A DNA stretch of 64,000 bases from MGBC120314 sp051877855 (GCA_051877855.1 JBJEJH010000040.1:28771-92770); one strand, 5' to 3'; numbered from the stretch's first letter, positions 16,451-26,353 are shown. The notes: a model not told the origin generated them from the sequence alone. Made by a program: numbers and translations.

Positions 16451-17800
16451 ATGAGAAAGTTTAAAAAGGTAATGGCTCTGTCATTAGCGACAATCATGAC
16501 AGTAGCATCGCTTGCAGGATGCGGTTCCAAGTCCGGCGCAGCAGCAAGCTCAGTAACAGATGGTGGAAAGGTTTTAAACATCTATGTATGGAATGAAGAG
16601 TTTAAGAGCAGAGTTACAGATCACTATCCTGGATATGAGAAGGTAGATGACACAACAGGTAAGATCGGCGATGTAACAGTTAAGTGGAACATTACTCCAA
16701 GTAAGGATATGGCATACCAGAAGAATCTTGATGCAACATTACAGAAGCAGGCTTCAGCGGCAGCGGATGATAAGATTGATATCTTCCTGGTAGAAGCTGA
16801 CTATGCATTAAAGTATGTGGATACAGATTATACAGTAGCAGTTAAGGATCTTGGAATTGCAGATACTGACCTTGCTAACCAGTATCAGTACACCAAGGAT
16901 ATTGTAACAGACTCTAAGGGAGTTCTTAAGGGTGTTTCATGGCAGGGATGTCCTGGTGTATTAATTTACAGCAGGGAAGTAGCTAAGGATGTATTCGGAA
17001 CAGATGATCCTGCTAAGGTTCAGGAAAAGGTTAAGGATTGGGATACATTCAACAAGACAGCAGAAGAAGTTAAGGCTAAGGGTTACTACATGGTATCCGG
17101 TTATGATGATACATACCGTGTATTCTCTAACAACGTATCCGGCAAGTGGGTACAGGACGGCAAGGTTGTTATCGATCCGGCATTAATGTCATGGGTTGAG
17201 CAGACCAAGGATTTTACAGAGAAGGGTTACAACAATAAGTCATCACTTTGGGGTGATACATGGAACAAGGGATTCTATGCAGATGGAAAAGTATTCTGCT
17301 ACTTTGGACCGGCTTGGTTCGTAGATTTCTGTATGCAGGTTGATGATTCTAAGTCTATTGCTGCCAACGGCGGTTGGGCTGCAACAGAAGGTCCACAGGG
17401 CTTCTTCTGGGGTGGTACATGGATCTGTGCTGCGAACGGAACCGATAACAAGACTCTTGTAGCTGATATTATGAAGCAGTTAACAACCAATGAAACAATC
17501 ATGAAGGAAATCGTAGTTGCTGATAACGATTTCGTAAACAACAAGCCGGCAATGGAAGCAATGGCAGCGGATACATCTTACAAGAATGCAGTACTCGGCG
17601 GACAGAATCCATTAGCAATGTTCTGTGCAGGTGCTGAAAAGATTGACTTAAGCAACTTATCTGCATACGATCAGGGATGTAATGATACATTCCAGGCTGC
17701 TATGAAGGATTACTTCGATGGTAATGCAACACTTGATGATGCTCTTGCAAAATTCAAGAAGGACATCGTTGTTAAGTTCCCGGAATTAAAGGCTGAATAA
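16451..17800 (+). CDS. Sugar ABC transporter solute-binding lipoprotein
   Basis: A 449-aa extracellular binding lipoprotein of a CUT1-type sugar importer. The signal peptide ends in the lipobox LAGC (about residues 20-23), and the mature part begins DGGKVLNIYVWNEEFK, as in family-1 solute-binding proteins. Trp- and Tyr-rich stretches (GWAATEGPQGFFWGGTW, YDDTYRVF) fit a carbohydrate cleft. It is preceded by AGAAGGAGG and followed by a terminator-like hairpin before the permeases, a common way to make more binding protein than permease. No ATPase gene is present here, so a shared MsmX-type ATPase is expected. The substrate is inferred to be a beta-glucoside from the GH94 neighbour. Confidence 0.9.
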   Translation: MRKFKKVMALSLATIMTVASLAGCGSKSGAAASSVTDGGKVLNIYVWNEEFKSRVTDHYPGYEKVDDTTGKIGDVTVKWNITPSKDMAYQKNLDATLQKQASAAADDKIDIFLVEADYALKYVDTDYTVAVKDLGIADTDLANQYQYTKDIVTDSKGVLKGVSWQGCPGVLIYSREVAKDVFGTDDPAKVQEKVKDWDTFNKTAEEVKAKGYYMVSGYDDTYRVFSNNVSGKWVQDGKVVIDPALMSWVEQTKDFTEKGYNNKSSLWGDTWNKGFYADGKVFCYFGPAWFVDFCMQVDDSKSIAANGGWAATEGPQGFFWGGTWICAANGTDNKTLVADIMKQLTTNETIMKEIVVADNDFVNNKPAMEAMAADTSYKNAVLGGQNPLAMFCAGAEKIDLSNLSAYDQGCNDTFQAAMKDYFDGNATLDDALAKFKKDIVVKFPELKAE

Positions 17801-17839
17801 TTATTTATTAAGTTTTAATAAGTTAGGATGTTTAGAGGA

Positions 17840-17878
17840 ACATGCCTGCTCCACAGCGGGGCAGGCATGTTTTGTCTT
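17840..17878 (+). terminator. Intercistronic attenuator between binding protein and permeases
   Basis: ACATGCCTGC and GCAGGCATGT form a perfect 10-bp stem followed by TTTGTCTT. With no promoter visible behind it, it probably works as a partial terminator that lowers permease expression. Confidence 0.75.
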
Positions 17879-17904
17879 ATAATTCGGGTTGAAGGAGTGA
17901 TCAC

Positions 17905-18861
17905 ATGAAAGATTCCCAGAATAAAAAACAGGGAAAAAGCAAGGTTGTCAGATATAACAAATGGGGATACATTTTCTTAGCTCCTTTTGTTATTGTGTAT
18001 CTTGTTTTTCAGTTAGTACCGTTACTTAATACTATTTACAGCAGTTTTTTCGAGAACTATTATGCAATGGGTGGACTCGTTCAGGTGGGTCCGAATTTTG
18101 TTGGATTGGATAATTATAAAACTATTTTTTCTACTTCGGAGTTATTTAAGTATACTGAAAATACTTTGATTATGTGGATTATTGGTTTTGTTCCACAGAT
18201 TATTGTTTCGTTGATGCTTGCTCAGTGGTTTTCTGACGTAAGATTAAAGTTAAGATGTAGTGGTTTCTTTAAAACAGTTATTTATTTGCCAAATCTTATC
18301 ATGGCATCCGCATTTTCGATGTTGTTCTTTGCACTGTTCTCAGATACAGGTCCGATTAATGCAATGCTTGTGAATATGGGAATTATCGATGAACCATTCC
18401 GTTTTTTTGCAAGTATTACAGCATCAAGAGGCCTGGTTGGTTTTATGAACTTCCTTATGTGGTTTGGCAATACAACAATTCTTCTTATGGCGGGTATTAT
18501 GGGTATTGATGTATCCTTATTTGAGGCTGCCGAAGTTGATGGCGCAAGTTCGTGGAAGCGTTTTACAAAGATTACACTTCCATTGTTAAAGCCAATTCTT
18601 ATTTATGTAGTAATTACATCAATGATTGGTGGTATTCAGATGTTCGATGTACCGCAGATCCTGACAAAGGGTGAAGGTACTCCGGTTGAATCAACAATGA
18701 CATTGATTATGTATTTGAATAAACATCTGTATAGTAAGAATTATGGTATGGGTGGTGCCCTGTCAGTATTCCTGTTTGTGGTTACCGCAATACTTAGTTT
18801 GATAATATACAGTTTTATGTATAGAGATACAAGCGGAAAAGCTAAGAAAAAGGTAAAATAA
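17905..18861 (+). CDS. Sugar ABC transporter permease (MalF/UgpA type)
   Basis: First inner-membrane permease of the importer (318 aa) with six hydrophobic segments. The EAA coupling loop is EAAEVDGASSWKRFTKITLPLLKP at about residues 208-231. The N-terminus is basic and cytoplasmic. GAAGGAG precedes the start, and the partner permease follows after 18 bp. Confidence 0.92.
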   Translation: MKDSQNKKQGKSKVVRYNKWGYIFLAPFVIVYLVFQLVPLLNTIYSSFFENYYAMGGLVQVGPNFVGLDNYKTIFSTSELFKYTENTLIMWIIGFVPQIIVSLMLAQWFSDVRLKLRCSGFFKTVIYLPNLIMASAFSMLFFALFSDTGPINAMLVNMGIIDEPFRFFASITASRGLVGFMNFLMWFGNTTILLMAGIMGIDVSLFEAAEVDGASSWKRFTKITLPLLKPILIYVVITSMIGGIQMFDVPQILTKGEGTPVESTMTLIMYLNKHLYSKNYGMGGALSVFLFVVTAILSLIIYSFMYRDTSGKAKKKVK

Positions 18862-18879
18862 TTAATAGGAGGATTAGTC

Positions 18880-19746
18880 ATGAGTAATGAGATAAATAAT
18901 AAAGTGAATGCTGGTCTTTCTATTAAAGCCAGACGATTCATTGCATATATTGTACTTGTTTTTTTAACAATTCTGTGTTTATTCTGGTTCTATGTGCTGT
19001 TTATCAATGCAACCAGAGGACATGCGCAAATTCAGTCAGGATTTTCGTTCCTTCCGGGGGATCAGTTTGGGAAGAACTGGCACAATCTGGTTACCGGAAC
19101 ACAGCCAATTTTATCCGGTATGTTTAACAGTATATTTGTATCAGGTATGTGTGCATTGTTATCTACGTATTTTTCAGCAATGACTGCATATGCCATTCAT
19201 GTATATGATTTTAAGGGCAGAAAGATTATGTTTACATTCATCCTTGCAATCATGATGATTCCTACACAGGTAACGGCGTTAGGATTTATCCAATTCATGG
19301 ATACATTAGGGTTAACGAATACATTTATTCCATTGATCGTTCCGACCGTTGCGGCACCGGTTACTTTCTATTATATGAAGCAGTACATGGAAAGTACACT
19401 GCCACTGTCCATTATTGAAGCTGCAAGAATCGATGGTTCGGGCGAGTTCAGAACCTTTAACACAATCGTTATTCCTCTTATGAAACCTGCGATTGCGGTT
19501 CAGGCAATATTTACATTTGTTCAGAACTGGAACAATTACTTTATGCCGGCGCTTATTCTTAAGTCCGATAAGATGAAGACACTTCCGATTCTTATCGCAC
19601 AGTTAAGAGATGCGGACTGGTTGAAGTTTGATATGGGTCAGGTGTATATGATGATTGCATTCTCAATCTTCCCGGTAATTATTGTATATATTTGTTTGTC
19701 AAAGTATATCGTACAGGGTGTTGCCCTTGGTGCGGTTAAGGGTTAA
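18880..19746 (+). CDS. Sugar ABC transporter permease (MalG/UgpE type)
   Basis: Second permease (288 aa), with six hydrophobic segments and the EAA loop IEAARIDGSGEFRTFNTIVIPL at about residues 178-199. TRGHAQIQSGFSFLPG in the first periplasmic loop is typical of the MalG side. AGGAGG lies upstream. It ends the operon before a strong terminator. Confidence 0.92.
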   Translation: MSNEINNKVNAGLSIKARRFIAYIVLVFLTILCLFWFYVLFINATRGHAQIQSGFSFLPGDQFGKNWHNLVTGTQPILSGMFNSIFVSGMCALLSTYFSAMTAYAIHVYDFKGRKIMFTFILAIMMIPTQVTALGFIQFMDTLGLTNTFIPLIVPTVAAPVTFYYMKQYMESTLPLSIIEAARIDGSGEFRTFNTIVIPLMKPAIAVQAIFTFVQNWNNYFMPALILKSDKMKTLPILIAQLRDADWLKFDMGQVYMMIAFSIFPVIIVYICLSKYIVQGVALGAVKG

Positions 19747-19776
19747 AAGGGAAATTTCTTACTTGAAACTTTTATA

Positions 19777-19826
19777 AAAGGTGGTGTCGGATGGTTTTGT
19801 TGTCAGCTATCCGGCACCGCTTTTTT
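19777..19826 (+). terminator. Rho-independent terminator of the sugar importer operon
   Basis: GGTGTCGGAT pairs with ATCCGGCACC, extended by flanking bases, with six T residues following. Confidence 0.85.
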
Positions 19827-19956
19827 GTGCTTTAGCATATTCTTTATAGTAATTCCTGCAAAAAGATATTTATTGATGGGAGTGTTAGTGTTATAATGGC
19901 ATCGGACAGAATGCCTGCGAAGGCAGGGATTGATTAAATTAATAAAAGGAACAAAT

Positions 19957-21120
19957 ATGGATATTAATGAATTATTGGATAAATTTATAAATAAAGAGCT
20001 TGTGGACATTATACTTAGTAATCCGAAGAATAAAGAGGTGGCATCCAAAATTAAGATTCGCCCGATGATCATAAAGGATTCATTGAATTATCAGGCCACA
20101 AGTTATGTGGGAAATCAGGTTCTACATGATAATTATAGTGAAGTCGTATTAAGAAATAAGCTTAAGGATTGGATTGTAAATGAGTACAAGCAGGCACAGT
20201 TTGCGGCGAAAAGCTGCAGTGCCACGGTACTATCCGGAAAGAAGGGCAATCTGACGATTAAAGTGCAGCGCAAGGCCCCGGCAAGAGTACAGGCTCCTTT
20301 AAGTCACAACCGTGAGAAGAAGTATATTCTGGAAGAAGGAAAGCCGGTACCTTTTCTTGTGGATCTTGGCGTTATGACACCGGAGGGAAAAATCGTCAAA
20401 GCCCGCTATGACAAGTTTAAGCAGATTAACCGATTTTTGGAATTTATTGAAGATATTCTTCCAAATCTTGATCCCCAAAAGACTCAGACCATCATTGATT
20501 TTGGATGCGGGAAATCCTACCTTACATTTGCCATGTATTACTATCTTAAGGTGCTCCGGGGTTATAAGGTCAATATCATTGGCCTGGACTTAAAACGTGA
20601 TGTTATGGAACACTGTCAGAAACTGGCAGAAAAGTACGGCTATCATGACCTTCGTTTTCTCACGGGGGACATCGCCGATTACAATGATGTGGACAAAGTC
20701 AATATGGTGGTGACACTTCACGCCTGTGATACAGCCACCGATTATGCCCTTTATAAAGCAGTCAAATGGGATGCGGATGTCATTCTTTCCGTACCATGTT
20801 GTCAGCATGAGGCCAATGGACAGATTAAGAATGAAGAATTGCAGAGCATTTTCCGATACGGCATACTGAAAGAAAAGATGGCAGCACTGATAACGGATGG
20901 GATTCGTGCCAATCTGCTGGAGGAACAGGGATATAAGGTGCAGATACTGGAATTTATCGATATGGAGCACACCCCAAAAAATCTCTTGATCCGTGCAGTG
21001 AAAGAACGCAGAAAAGAAGGAACTATGGGGAAGACAAAGGAGAAAAGTGCAAGATCGGTGGAGGAATTTCTCTCATTAGATCTTACATTGGACCGGTTAC
21101 TGGACGGAAGACAGGAATAA
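19957..21120 (+). CDS. SAM-dependent methyltransferase (Methyltransf_32-like)
   Basis: A 387-aa cytoplasmic methyltransferase. The N-terminal ~150 residues are a poorly conserved helical region. The Rossmann-type domain starts near residue 165, with the SAM-binding loop IIDFGCGKSYLTFAMYYYL and the second motif IIGLDLKR. TLHACDTATDYAL and SVPCCQHE are typical of the Methyltransf_32 family (RNA or small-molecule methylation; substrate unknown). I use the start at 19957, where AAAAGGAA lies upstream. It ends 62 bp before the 812-aa membrane protein. Confidence 0.82.
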   Translation: MDINELLDKFINKELVDIILSNPKNKEVASKIKIRPMIIKDSLNYQATSYVGNQVLHDNYSEVVLRNKLKDWIVNEYKQAQFAAKSCSATVLSGKKGNLTIKVQRKAPARVQAPLSHNREKKYILEEGKPVPFLVDLGVMTPEGKIVKARYDKFKQINRFLEFIEDILPNLDPQKTQTIIDFGCGKSYLTFAMYYYLKVLRGYKVNIIGLDLKRDVMEHCQKLAEKYGYHDLRFLTGDIADYNDVDKVNMVVTLHACDTATDYALYKAVKWDADVILSVPCCQHEANGQIKNEELQSIFRYGILKEKMAALITDGIRANLLEEQGYKVQILEFIDMEHTPKNLLIRAVKERRKEGTMGKTKEKSARSVEEFLSLDLTLDRLLDGRQE

Positions 21121-21182
21121 GGTATAGGGATCAAGTCCGGGATTAATATCAATGGGTTAGTAAGGGAAAAAAGAGAAGTAAT

Positions 21183-23621
21183 ATGGAAGAAAAGTTTGGA
21201 GTTATCAAATCAATCGTAATAGGGATCTTATTTGTGGGAGTTCTGGTGACGACCTTTCTGACCTCCTATGAAGGGGTGGGGGAAGAAATGTATACCACAT
21301 TTCAGAGCTCCAACATTCCGGTGCTCTATATGCAGACGGAAGGAGGGAAGCTGATCAATCCTGCATATGGTTATAAAACGCAGATTGATGCCAGGGAAAT
21401 GTTTGCAGGTATTACCCCCCTTTATGAAAACAGGGACGTCAATGTGTACTTCTATAACTATGGATCAAAGATCATTGGATTGTCCTATCAGGTAAGAGAC
21501 ATTGAGAGTGATCAGCTTCTGGAAGATACAACGGTTAAAAATGTTGTAAACCAGGATGATTATGCCGGTGCAACGCTGAACATTAAGAACTTAATCGAGA
21601 AGGACAAAGAGTATTTGCTTACCCTGACGGTCAATACGGACAAGGATACGGATATTCACTATTACCAGAGGATCCTCTGGACGGATAACTTAAAATTGGA
21701 TGAGAAACTGGATTTTGCCTTGACATTTAACGCATACACCTACAACAAAGACCAGTTGTCCAATATTTCAAAATGGATTGAAACCAATGAGACGGGTGAC
21801 AACACGAATTTTGGCCGTGTTAATATATATTCTACGAGAGCACAGATTGGCTGGGGGGATTTAAATCCCCGTATTGAAGGTAATGTGACACCGGTTATCT
21901 GGGATATTACCCCGACGAGTGCACAGATTGGGCTGAATTATCGCGTGGTAACCTCCATGAGTAGTACGGAATATGAGGCATATACCGTTAAGGATTATTA
22001 TCGTCTGGCACAGCGGGGAGATACTATTTACCTTATGGATTATGAGCGCGAGGCCAATCAGATCTTTGATGCCTATAATGACCTTCAGTCCAGCGGACGA
22101 ATTAATCTGGGTGTTAAGAGTGAGCTAAAGGATATTGAGGCGAAGGCCAACCAGACCGGAAAGGCATCGTATTTTGTACAGAACGGAAATCTCTGGTGCT
22201 ATTCCAGAAACGATAACAAATTTACCAATGTGTTTTCCTTTGGTTCCGGAACGGACTACCGGGGACGGGAACTGTTGGAAAATCACGAGATCCGGATTAT
22301 TGATGTGGACGGGGATGGCAATGCATACTTCTCTGTCAGCGGATATATGAACGGTGGTGAACATGATGGATACATGGGACTGTCATTGTTTTACTACAAC
22401 TATTCGGACAATATCGTAAAAGAACTTTTATTTATTCCGATTGATCTTTCCTTTACCATGATGCGGGGAAATGTGGGAGATATATCCTATGTGGTGGGAG
22501 ATCTGTATTACGTTAAGATCAATCAATATTTATATTCCATTGATCTTGTCAGTGGAGAATATATGAAGATCACGGATCAGCTTTATGATGACACCTATGC
22601 CGTCAACACATCGGGAACACGAATTGCGTACCATACGAACCATGAGGTTAACGAAGCCCGGGAAATCACTATTTTTGATCTGGAGACGGGAACGAAGAAA
22701 CAAATTAACGGACAAAGTTATGGCGGCGGAAAGAAAACGGATTATGTAAAAATTATCGGATACATCAATGATGATCTGGTATATGGTCTGATTGAGCCTT
22801 CGGATGTCGCTGTGGTGGATGGATTTAATATGATTCATCCGATGTACCGTGTGGTGGTTATCAGTAATGAATATGACCTCATAAAGCGTTATGAGGATGA
22901 TAACACCTATGTATATGATACGGAAATTGATGGTATGCGTGTAACCCTTTACCGTGTGGCGAAAACCGAGGGGGGTGGCTACGAGACCATTAGTATCGAC
23001 CAGCTTCTGAATAAAGAAGAAAATACCAATAACAATCACATTTTTACAGAAATTGTTACCACTTCCCGCAGGGAAAAGGAACTGTATCTGAACATTCCTA
23101 CCTCGTCGGGTAGCCTGGAAACACTGGCGGTGCGTTATTCCAAGGAAATACAATTTATGGAAAACGGACAGTATGACCTGGAGAAGGAATATCAATTTGG
23201 AAAAGAGTATGTAATCTACGGATACGGAGGCTTTATCGGAAAGTCTTCGGATATCAGTAAGGCGATCCGTACGGCATCAAATTATGATGGCATGGTGCTT
23301 AATCGCAACGGAGAATGTGTCTGGAAGAAAACCGAGGGCAATATTACCTATCCGTGGGATCCGGAGCATATTGTGGTAGACGTCAACCGTTATCAGTACA
23401 ATGTATCGGGTATCAATCTGGATAACGTGCTTTATTATGTCAGTATCGGTAAAGTAGTGGCAGCCCGTATGGGTGAGGATAAATTTGTCTATATCTACGA
23501 TTATGATAAGAATGACATCATTTATTACGATCCTGTGGTGCAGAAGGAGGTCACACTGGACCGGGAGACGGCAGTGAAAAAATTCCTTCAGTGGGATAAT
23601 CTTTTCCTGGTACTTGAGTAG
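21183..23621 (+). CDS. Large membrane-anchored extracytoplasmic protein, function unknown
   Basis: An 812-aa protein with one N-terminal membrane segment (IKSIVIGILFVGVLVTTFL) and a long extracytoplasmic part that is Tyr-, Asp- and Asn-rich. Repeated short strand patterns (GNLWCYSRND, GDLYYVKINQYLYSIDLVSGE, ITIFDLETGTKKQING) resemble beta-propeller blades. No catalytic motif is recognised. AGAGAAGTAAT precedes the start. It lies 35 bp upstream of the penicillin-binding protein on the same strand, so the two are probably co-transcribed and this protein may assist peptidoglycan synthesis at the cell surface. That link is inference from position. Confidence 0.7.
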   Translation: MEEKFGVIKSIVIGILFVGVLVTTFLTSYEGVGEEMYTTFQSSNIPVLYMQTEGGKLINPAYGYKTQIDAREMFAGITPLYENRDVNVYFYNYGSKIIGLSYQVRDIESDQLLEDTTVKNVVNQDDYAGATLNIKNLIEKDKEYLLTLTVNTDKDTDIHYYQRILWTDNLKLDEKLDFALTFNAYTYNKDQLSNISKWIETNETGDNTNFGRVNIYSTRAQIGWGDLNPRIEGNVTPVIWDITPTSAQIGLNYRVVTSMSSTEYEAYTVKDYYRLAQRGDTIYLMDYEREANQIFDAYNDLQSSGRINLGVKSELKDIEAKANQTGKASYFVQNGNLWCYSRNDNKFTNVFSFGSGTDYRGRELLENHEIRIIDVDGDGNAYFSVSGYMNGGEHDGYMGLSLFYYNYSDNIVKELLFIPIDLSFTMMRGNVGDISYVVGDLYYVKINQYLYSIDLVSGEYMKITDQLYDDTYAVNTSGTRIAYHTNHEVNEAREITIFDLETGTKKQINGQSYGGGKKTDYVKIIGYINDDLVYGLIEPSDVAVVDGFNMIHPMYRVVVISNEYDLIKRYEDDNTYVYDTEIDGMRVTLYRVAKTEGGGYETISIDQLLNKEENTNNNHIFTEIVTTSRREKELYLNIPTSSGSLETLAVRYSKEIQFMENGQYDLEKEYQFGKEYVIYGYGGFIGKSSDISKAIRTASNYDGMVLNRNGECVWKKTEGNITYPWDPEHIVVDVNRYQYNVSGINLDNVLYYVSIGKVVAARMGEDKFVYIYDYDKNDIIYYDPVVQKEVTLDRETAVKKFLQWDNLFLVLE

Positions 23622-23656
23622 TGTAGAAGTGGTGGCAAGGCAAAGGGCGTGGTAGC

Positions 23657-26107
23657 ATGAAAAAATATGTAAAATACATGATCATAACGTTGGTGGGAAT
23701 CTTCGTAATCGCCGTGTTGGTTCTTGGGTGCTGTCTTTGGCCTACGGTCCGCCATGTGCTTACCCTGCGTCAGGAAGCGGTGGATATCGTCAAGGCAGGA
23801 AGCCGGGAGGATTTCACCACAATCCGGACAAGTATTGTCTATGACTGTAACAAAGAGGTGCTGATGACCTATTCCGGGGAAAAGGATCTCTATTATGTGA
23901 GGTCCGAGGATATTCCGGAAGTTTTAAAAGAAGCTTTTATCATTATGGAGGACCGGGACTTTTACAATCACCGTGGAGTGGATGTTAAGGCTGTGGTGCG
24001 TGCGGCACTGGCAAATTATTCGGCCAATGATGTGGTCCAGGGGGCCAGTACCATTACCCAGCAGCTGGCACGAAACATTTACCTTAATCAGGATGTAAAC
24101 TGGGATCGTAAGATCCGGGAAGCCTTTATGGCGGTGGAGTTAGAGAAAAAATATTCCAAGGAGGATATCTTGGAATTTTATCTTAATAACATCTATTTTG
24201 GAAATGGATATTATGGTATCGGAGCGGCTGCACATGGGTATCTGGAGAAGGAGGTATCTCAGCTCACCATGGGGGAATGCATTTTCCTGGCATCCATACC
24301 GAATAACCCATCCCGCTATGATCCCATTAACCATGAGGAAAATACCGTGGGACGCGCCCGGAGGATTCTTAAAAATCTTTATGATGCGGGGAAGGTGTCA
24401 GATCTTGATTATCTTCTGTTATCCGGGGATGAGGAGAATCCCTTTGTGAAGAATTTTAATGCCGGGTCGGGGAGACGGGAACTGAACCGGACTACCGGGG
24501 ATTCCTATGTCTATACCTATGTGACGTACTGTGCGGTGCGTTACCTTATGGAGCAGAATGGTTTTATTTTTTGCAATGATTTTAATTCAGAAGAAGAACG
24601 GGAACTTTATGATGAGGGTTATGAGGCCTGGTATAACTATTTTCAACAGGGATTATTCACCAATGGTTACCGTATCTATACCTCCATTGACCCGGCAGCC
24701 CAGAAAATGCTGCAGGATACCGTGGACCTGGTGATTGCAGAAAATGATCCCGGATATGAGGATAATCCGCTGCAGGCTGCGGCGGTATCCATCGATAATG
24801 AAAGTGGCAAGGTGGTGGCAGTAGTAGGCGGACGTAATGAGGAGACCTTCGGTTATGGATTTAATCGTGCCTATCAAAGCTATCGTCAGCCGGGAAGTTC
24901 CATCAAACCGTTGAATGTGTATGGGCCGTATATGGCTATGGGTCATTCCACCGAGGAGATTGTGTATGATATCTATAACAGCAATGGCCCCCGCAATGCC
25001 GGTGGTGCCTACGCCGGAGCCATCAGGCTTCGGGAGGCTTTGCAATATTCCAAGAATACCATTGCATGGCAGATCTATCAGTATCTGACCCCTCAGAAGG
25101 GGAGCGAGTATCTTCTGCGTATGGGATTTAAAAGGATCTATATGGATAAGAAATACATGGCAGGAGCGCTGGGAGGATTTACCTATGGCGTATCCACGGA
25201 GGAAATGACTGCAGGATTCCATGCCATTTATAATGACGGCGTGTATAATGCCCCTACCTGTATTGAGATGATGTATCAGGACGGCACAGAACCGGAAAGT
25301 TATGAGACGGAGAAAATTTTCGTTTATCCTGAAAATGCTTCGCGACTTCTGACCTCGATGCTTCGTTCGGTTGTCGAAGAAGGAACGGGAAAGAAAGCAA
25401 GACTCACTCTGCAGGCGGCGGCAGGTAAGACGGGAACCACGAACCAGAATAAAGATATGTGGTTTATCGGATATACACCTTATTACACCACGGGTGTCTG
25501 GGTAGGTTTTGATATGCCGAGGGAAATCAGCATGGATAATGGAAATCTCGCGGTTACCATCTGGCATGATTATATGGAGAGTATACATGTTGGAAAGATT
25601 CCGGTTCCATTTCGCGAGGGGAAATATGTTGAGCCTCAGGAAAATGAAGAACTGGATAGTCAGAAGTACCTGCTTTATGAACAGCAGGAGGGTGAGATTG
25701 ACCTGGATCTTCTCTGGGAAAATGATTACGATGCAATCCTGATTGCGGATGAACTGGGTCAAACTTTTACGGGAAACGATGAGGACGCTGCGATTACCGG
25801 AGGCGACGAGGATGTGGGGAACGTGCATGGAGATGAGGACGCAGCGATTACCGGAGGTGACGCAGATGCCGGAAATGCCCGGGGCGATGAAGATGCCGTG
25901 GTTACCGGCGGAGACGAGGATGCCGGGAATGTCCGAGGGGACGAGGACGCTGCATTTTCCGGCGGTGATGCAGATGCCGGGAACGTGCACGGGGATGAGG
26001 ACGCCGCAATTACCGGAGGCGACGAGGATGCTGTGATCACCGGCGGAGACGCAGATGCCGTTGGTGTCCATGGCGACGAGGATGCGCCGAACAGAGCTGC
26101 GAACTAA
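23657..26107 (+). CDS. Class A penicillin-binding protein (PBP1A-like) with acidic repeat tail
   Basis: Bifunctional peptidoglycan synthase (816 aa). After an N-terminal membrane anchor, the GT51 glycosyltransferase carries EDRDFYNHRGVD (catalytic Glu), GASTITQQLARN and KIREAFMAVELEKKYSK. The transpeptidase has SSIK in RQPGSSIKPLN (catalytic Ser), SKN in LQYSKNTIAW and KTGT in AAGKTGTTNQ, so both activities look intact. The last ~110 residues are an unusual acidic repeat (GDEDAAITGGDEDAGNVH-like) lacking hydrophobic segments. It follows the 812-aa protein by 35 bp. No clear terminator follows; the inverted-repeat element at 26134 begins 26 bp later. Confidence 0.92.
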   Translation: MKKYVKYMIITLVGIFVIAVLVLGCCLWPTVRHVLTLRQEAVDIVKAGSREDFTTIRTSIVYDCNKEVLMTYSGEKDLYYVRSEDIPEVLKEAFIIMEDRDFYNHRGVDVKAVVRAALANYSANDVVQGASTITQQLARNIYLNQDVNWDRKIREAFMAVELEKKYSKEDILEFYLNNIYFGNGYYGIGAAAHGYLEKEVSQLTMGECIFLASIPNNPSRYDPINHEENTVGRARRILKNLYDAGKVSDLDYLLLSGDEENPFVKNFNAGSGRRELNRTTGDSYVYTYVTYCAVRYLMEQNGFIFCNDFNSEEERELYDEGYEAWYNYFQQGLFTNGYRIYTSIDPAAQKMLQDTVDLVIAENDPGYEDNPLQAAAVSIDNESGKVVAVVGGRNEETFGYGFNRAYQSYRQPGSSIKPLNVYGPYMAMGHSTEEIVYDIYNSNGPRNAGGAYAGAIRLREALQYSKNTIAWQIYQYLTPQKGSEYLLRMGFKRIYMDKKYMAGALGGFTYGVSTEEMTAGFHAIYNDGVYNAPTCIEMMYQDGTEPESYETEKIFVYPENASRLLTSMLRSVVEEGTGKKARLTLQAAAGKTGTTNQNKDMWFIGYTPYYTTGVWVGFDMPREISMDNGNLAVTIWHDYMESIHVGKIPVPFREGKYVEPQENEELDSQKYLLYEQQEGEIDLDLLWENDYDAILIADELGQTFTGNDEDAAITGGDEDVGNVHGDEDAAITGGDADAGNARGDEDAVVTGGDEDAGNVRGDEDAAFSGGDADAGNVHGDEDAAITGGDEDAVITGGDADAVGVHGDEDAPNRAAN
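25775..26104 (+). repeat. 54-bp tandem repeats encoding the PBP tail
   Basis: Four 54-bp units (starting 25775, 25829, 25883, 25937) encode 18-residue repeats of the form GDEDAaITGGDeDaGNVH. A fifth longer unit (25991-26071) and a partial sixth follow. Units differ mostly at A/E and V/A positions, and codon choice varies between copies. Confidence 0.9.
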
Positions 26108-26133
26108 ATTGATCAACGTTAATCTTGATTCCG

Positions 26134-26353
26134 GTGTCAAATGCATTATGAAAAACTTGAATGGCAAAATTCACAAATAAAGTTGTTTAAATGACTTTTG
26201 CGCTGTGGAGATGAGACTCAAAAAATCGTGGAAGCCTTTGCTGAACACGATTTTTGCCTTAAGAGGCTCATCGGAACGGTTAGCGCAATGGAATGCAAAC
26301 AACTTTATTTGTGCATTTTGCCAAGTTTACAAATTAAAATAATCATTTGACAC
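26134..26353. mobile_element. 220-bp imperfect inverted-repeat element (MITE-like)
   Basis: The outer ends GTGTCAAATG (26134) and CATTTGACAC (ending 26353) are inverted copies. Inward, the arms 26162-26188 (GGCAAAATTCACAAATAAAG..) and their complement at about 26296-26322 pair almost fully, and more pairing (TTGCGCT, ATGAG, AATCGTG) continues to a small central loop near 26231-26245. The 353-bp gap 26108-26460 has this element and the ispE promoter and no gene. It could be a miniature mobile element or a structured RNA. Confidence 0.7.

Noticed and set aside
22530..23195. 221-aa open frame opposite the 812-aa protein
   Set aside because: No start signal or family features, and it lies fully inside a convincing gene.
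24653..26167. 504-aa open frame opposite the penicillin-binding protein
   Set aside because: It is a shadow of a highly conserved gene with a biased composition; it has no recognisable domain and covers the acidic repeat on the other strand.
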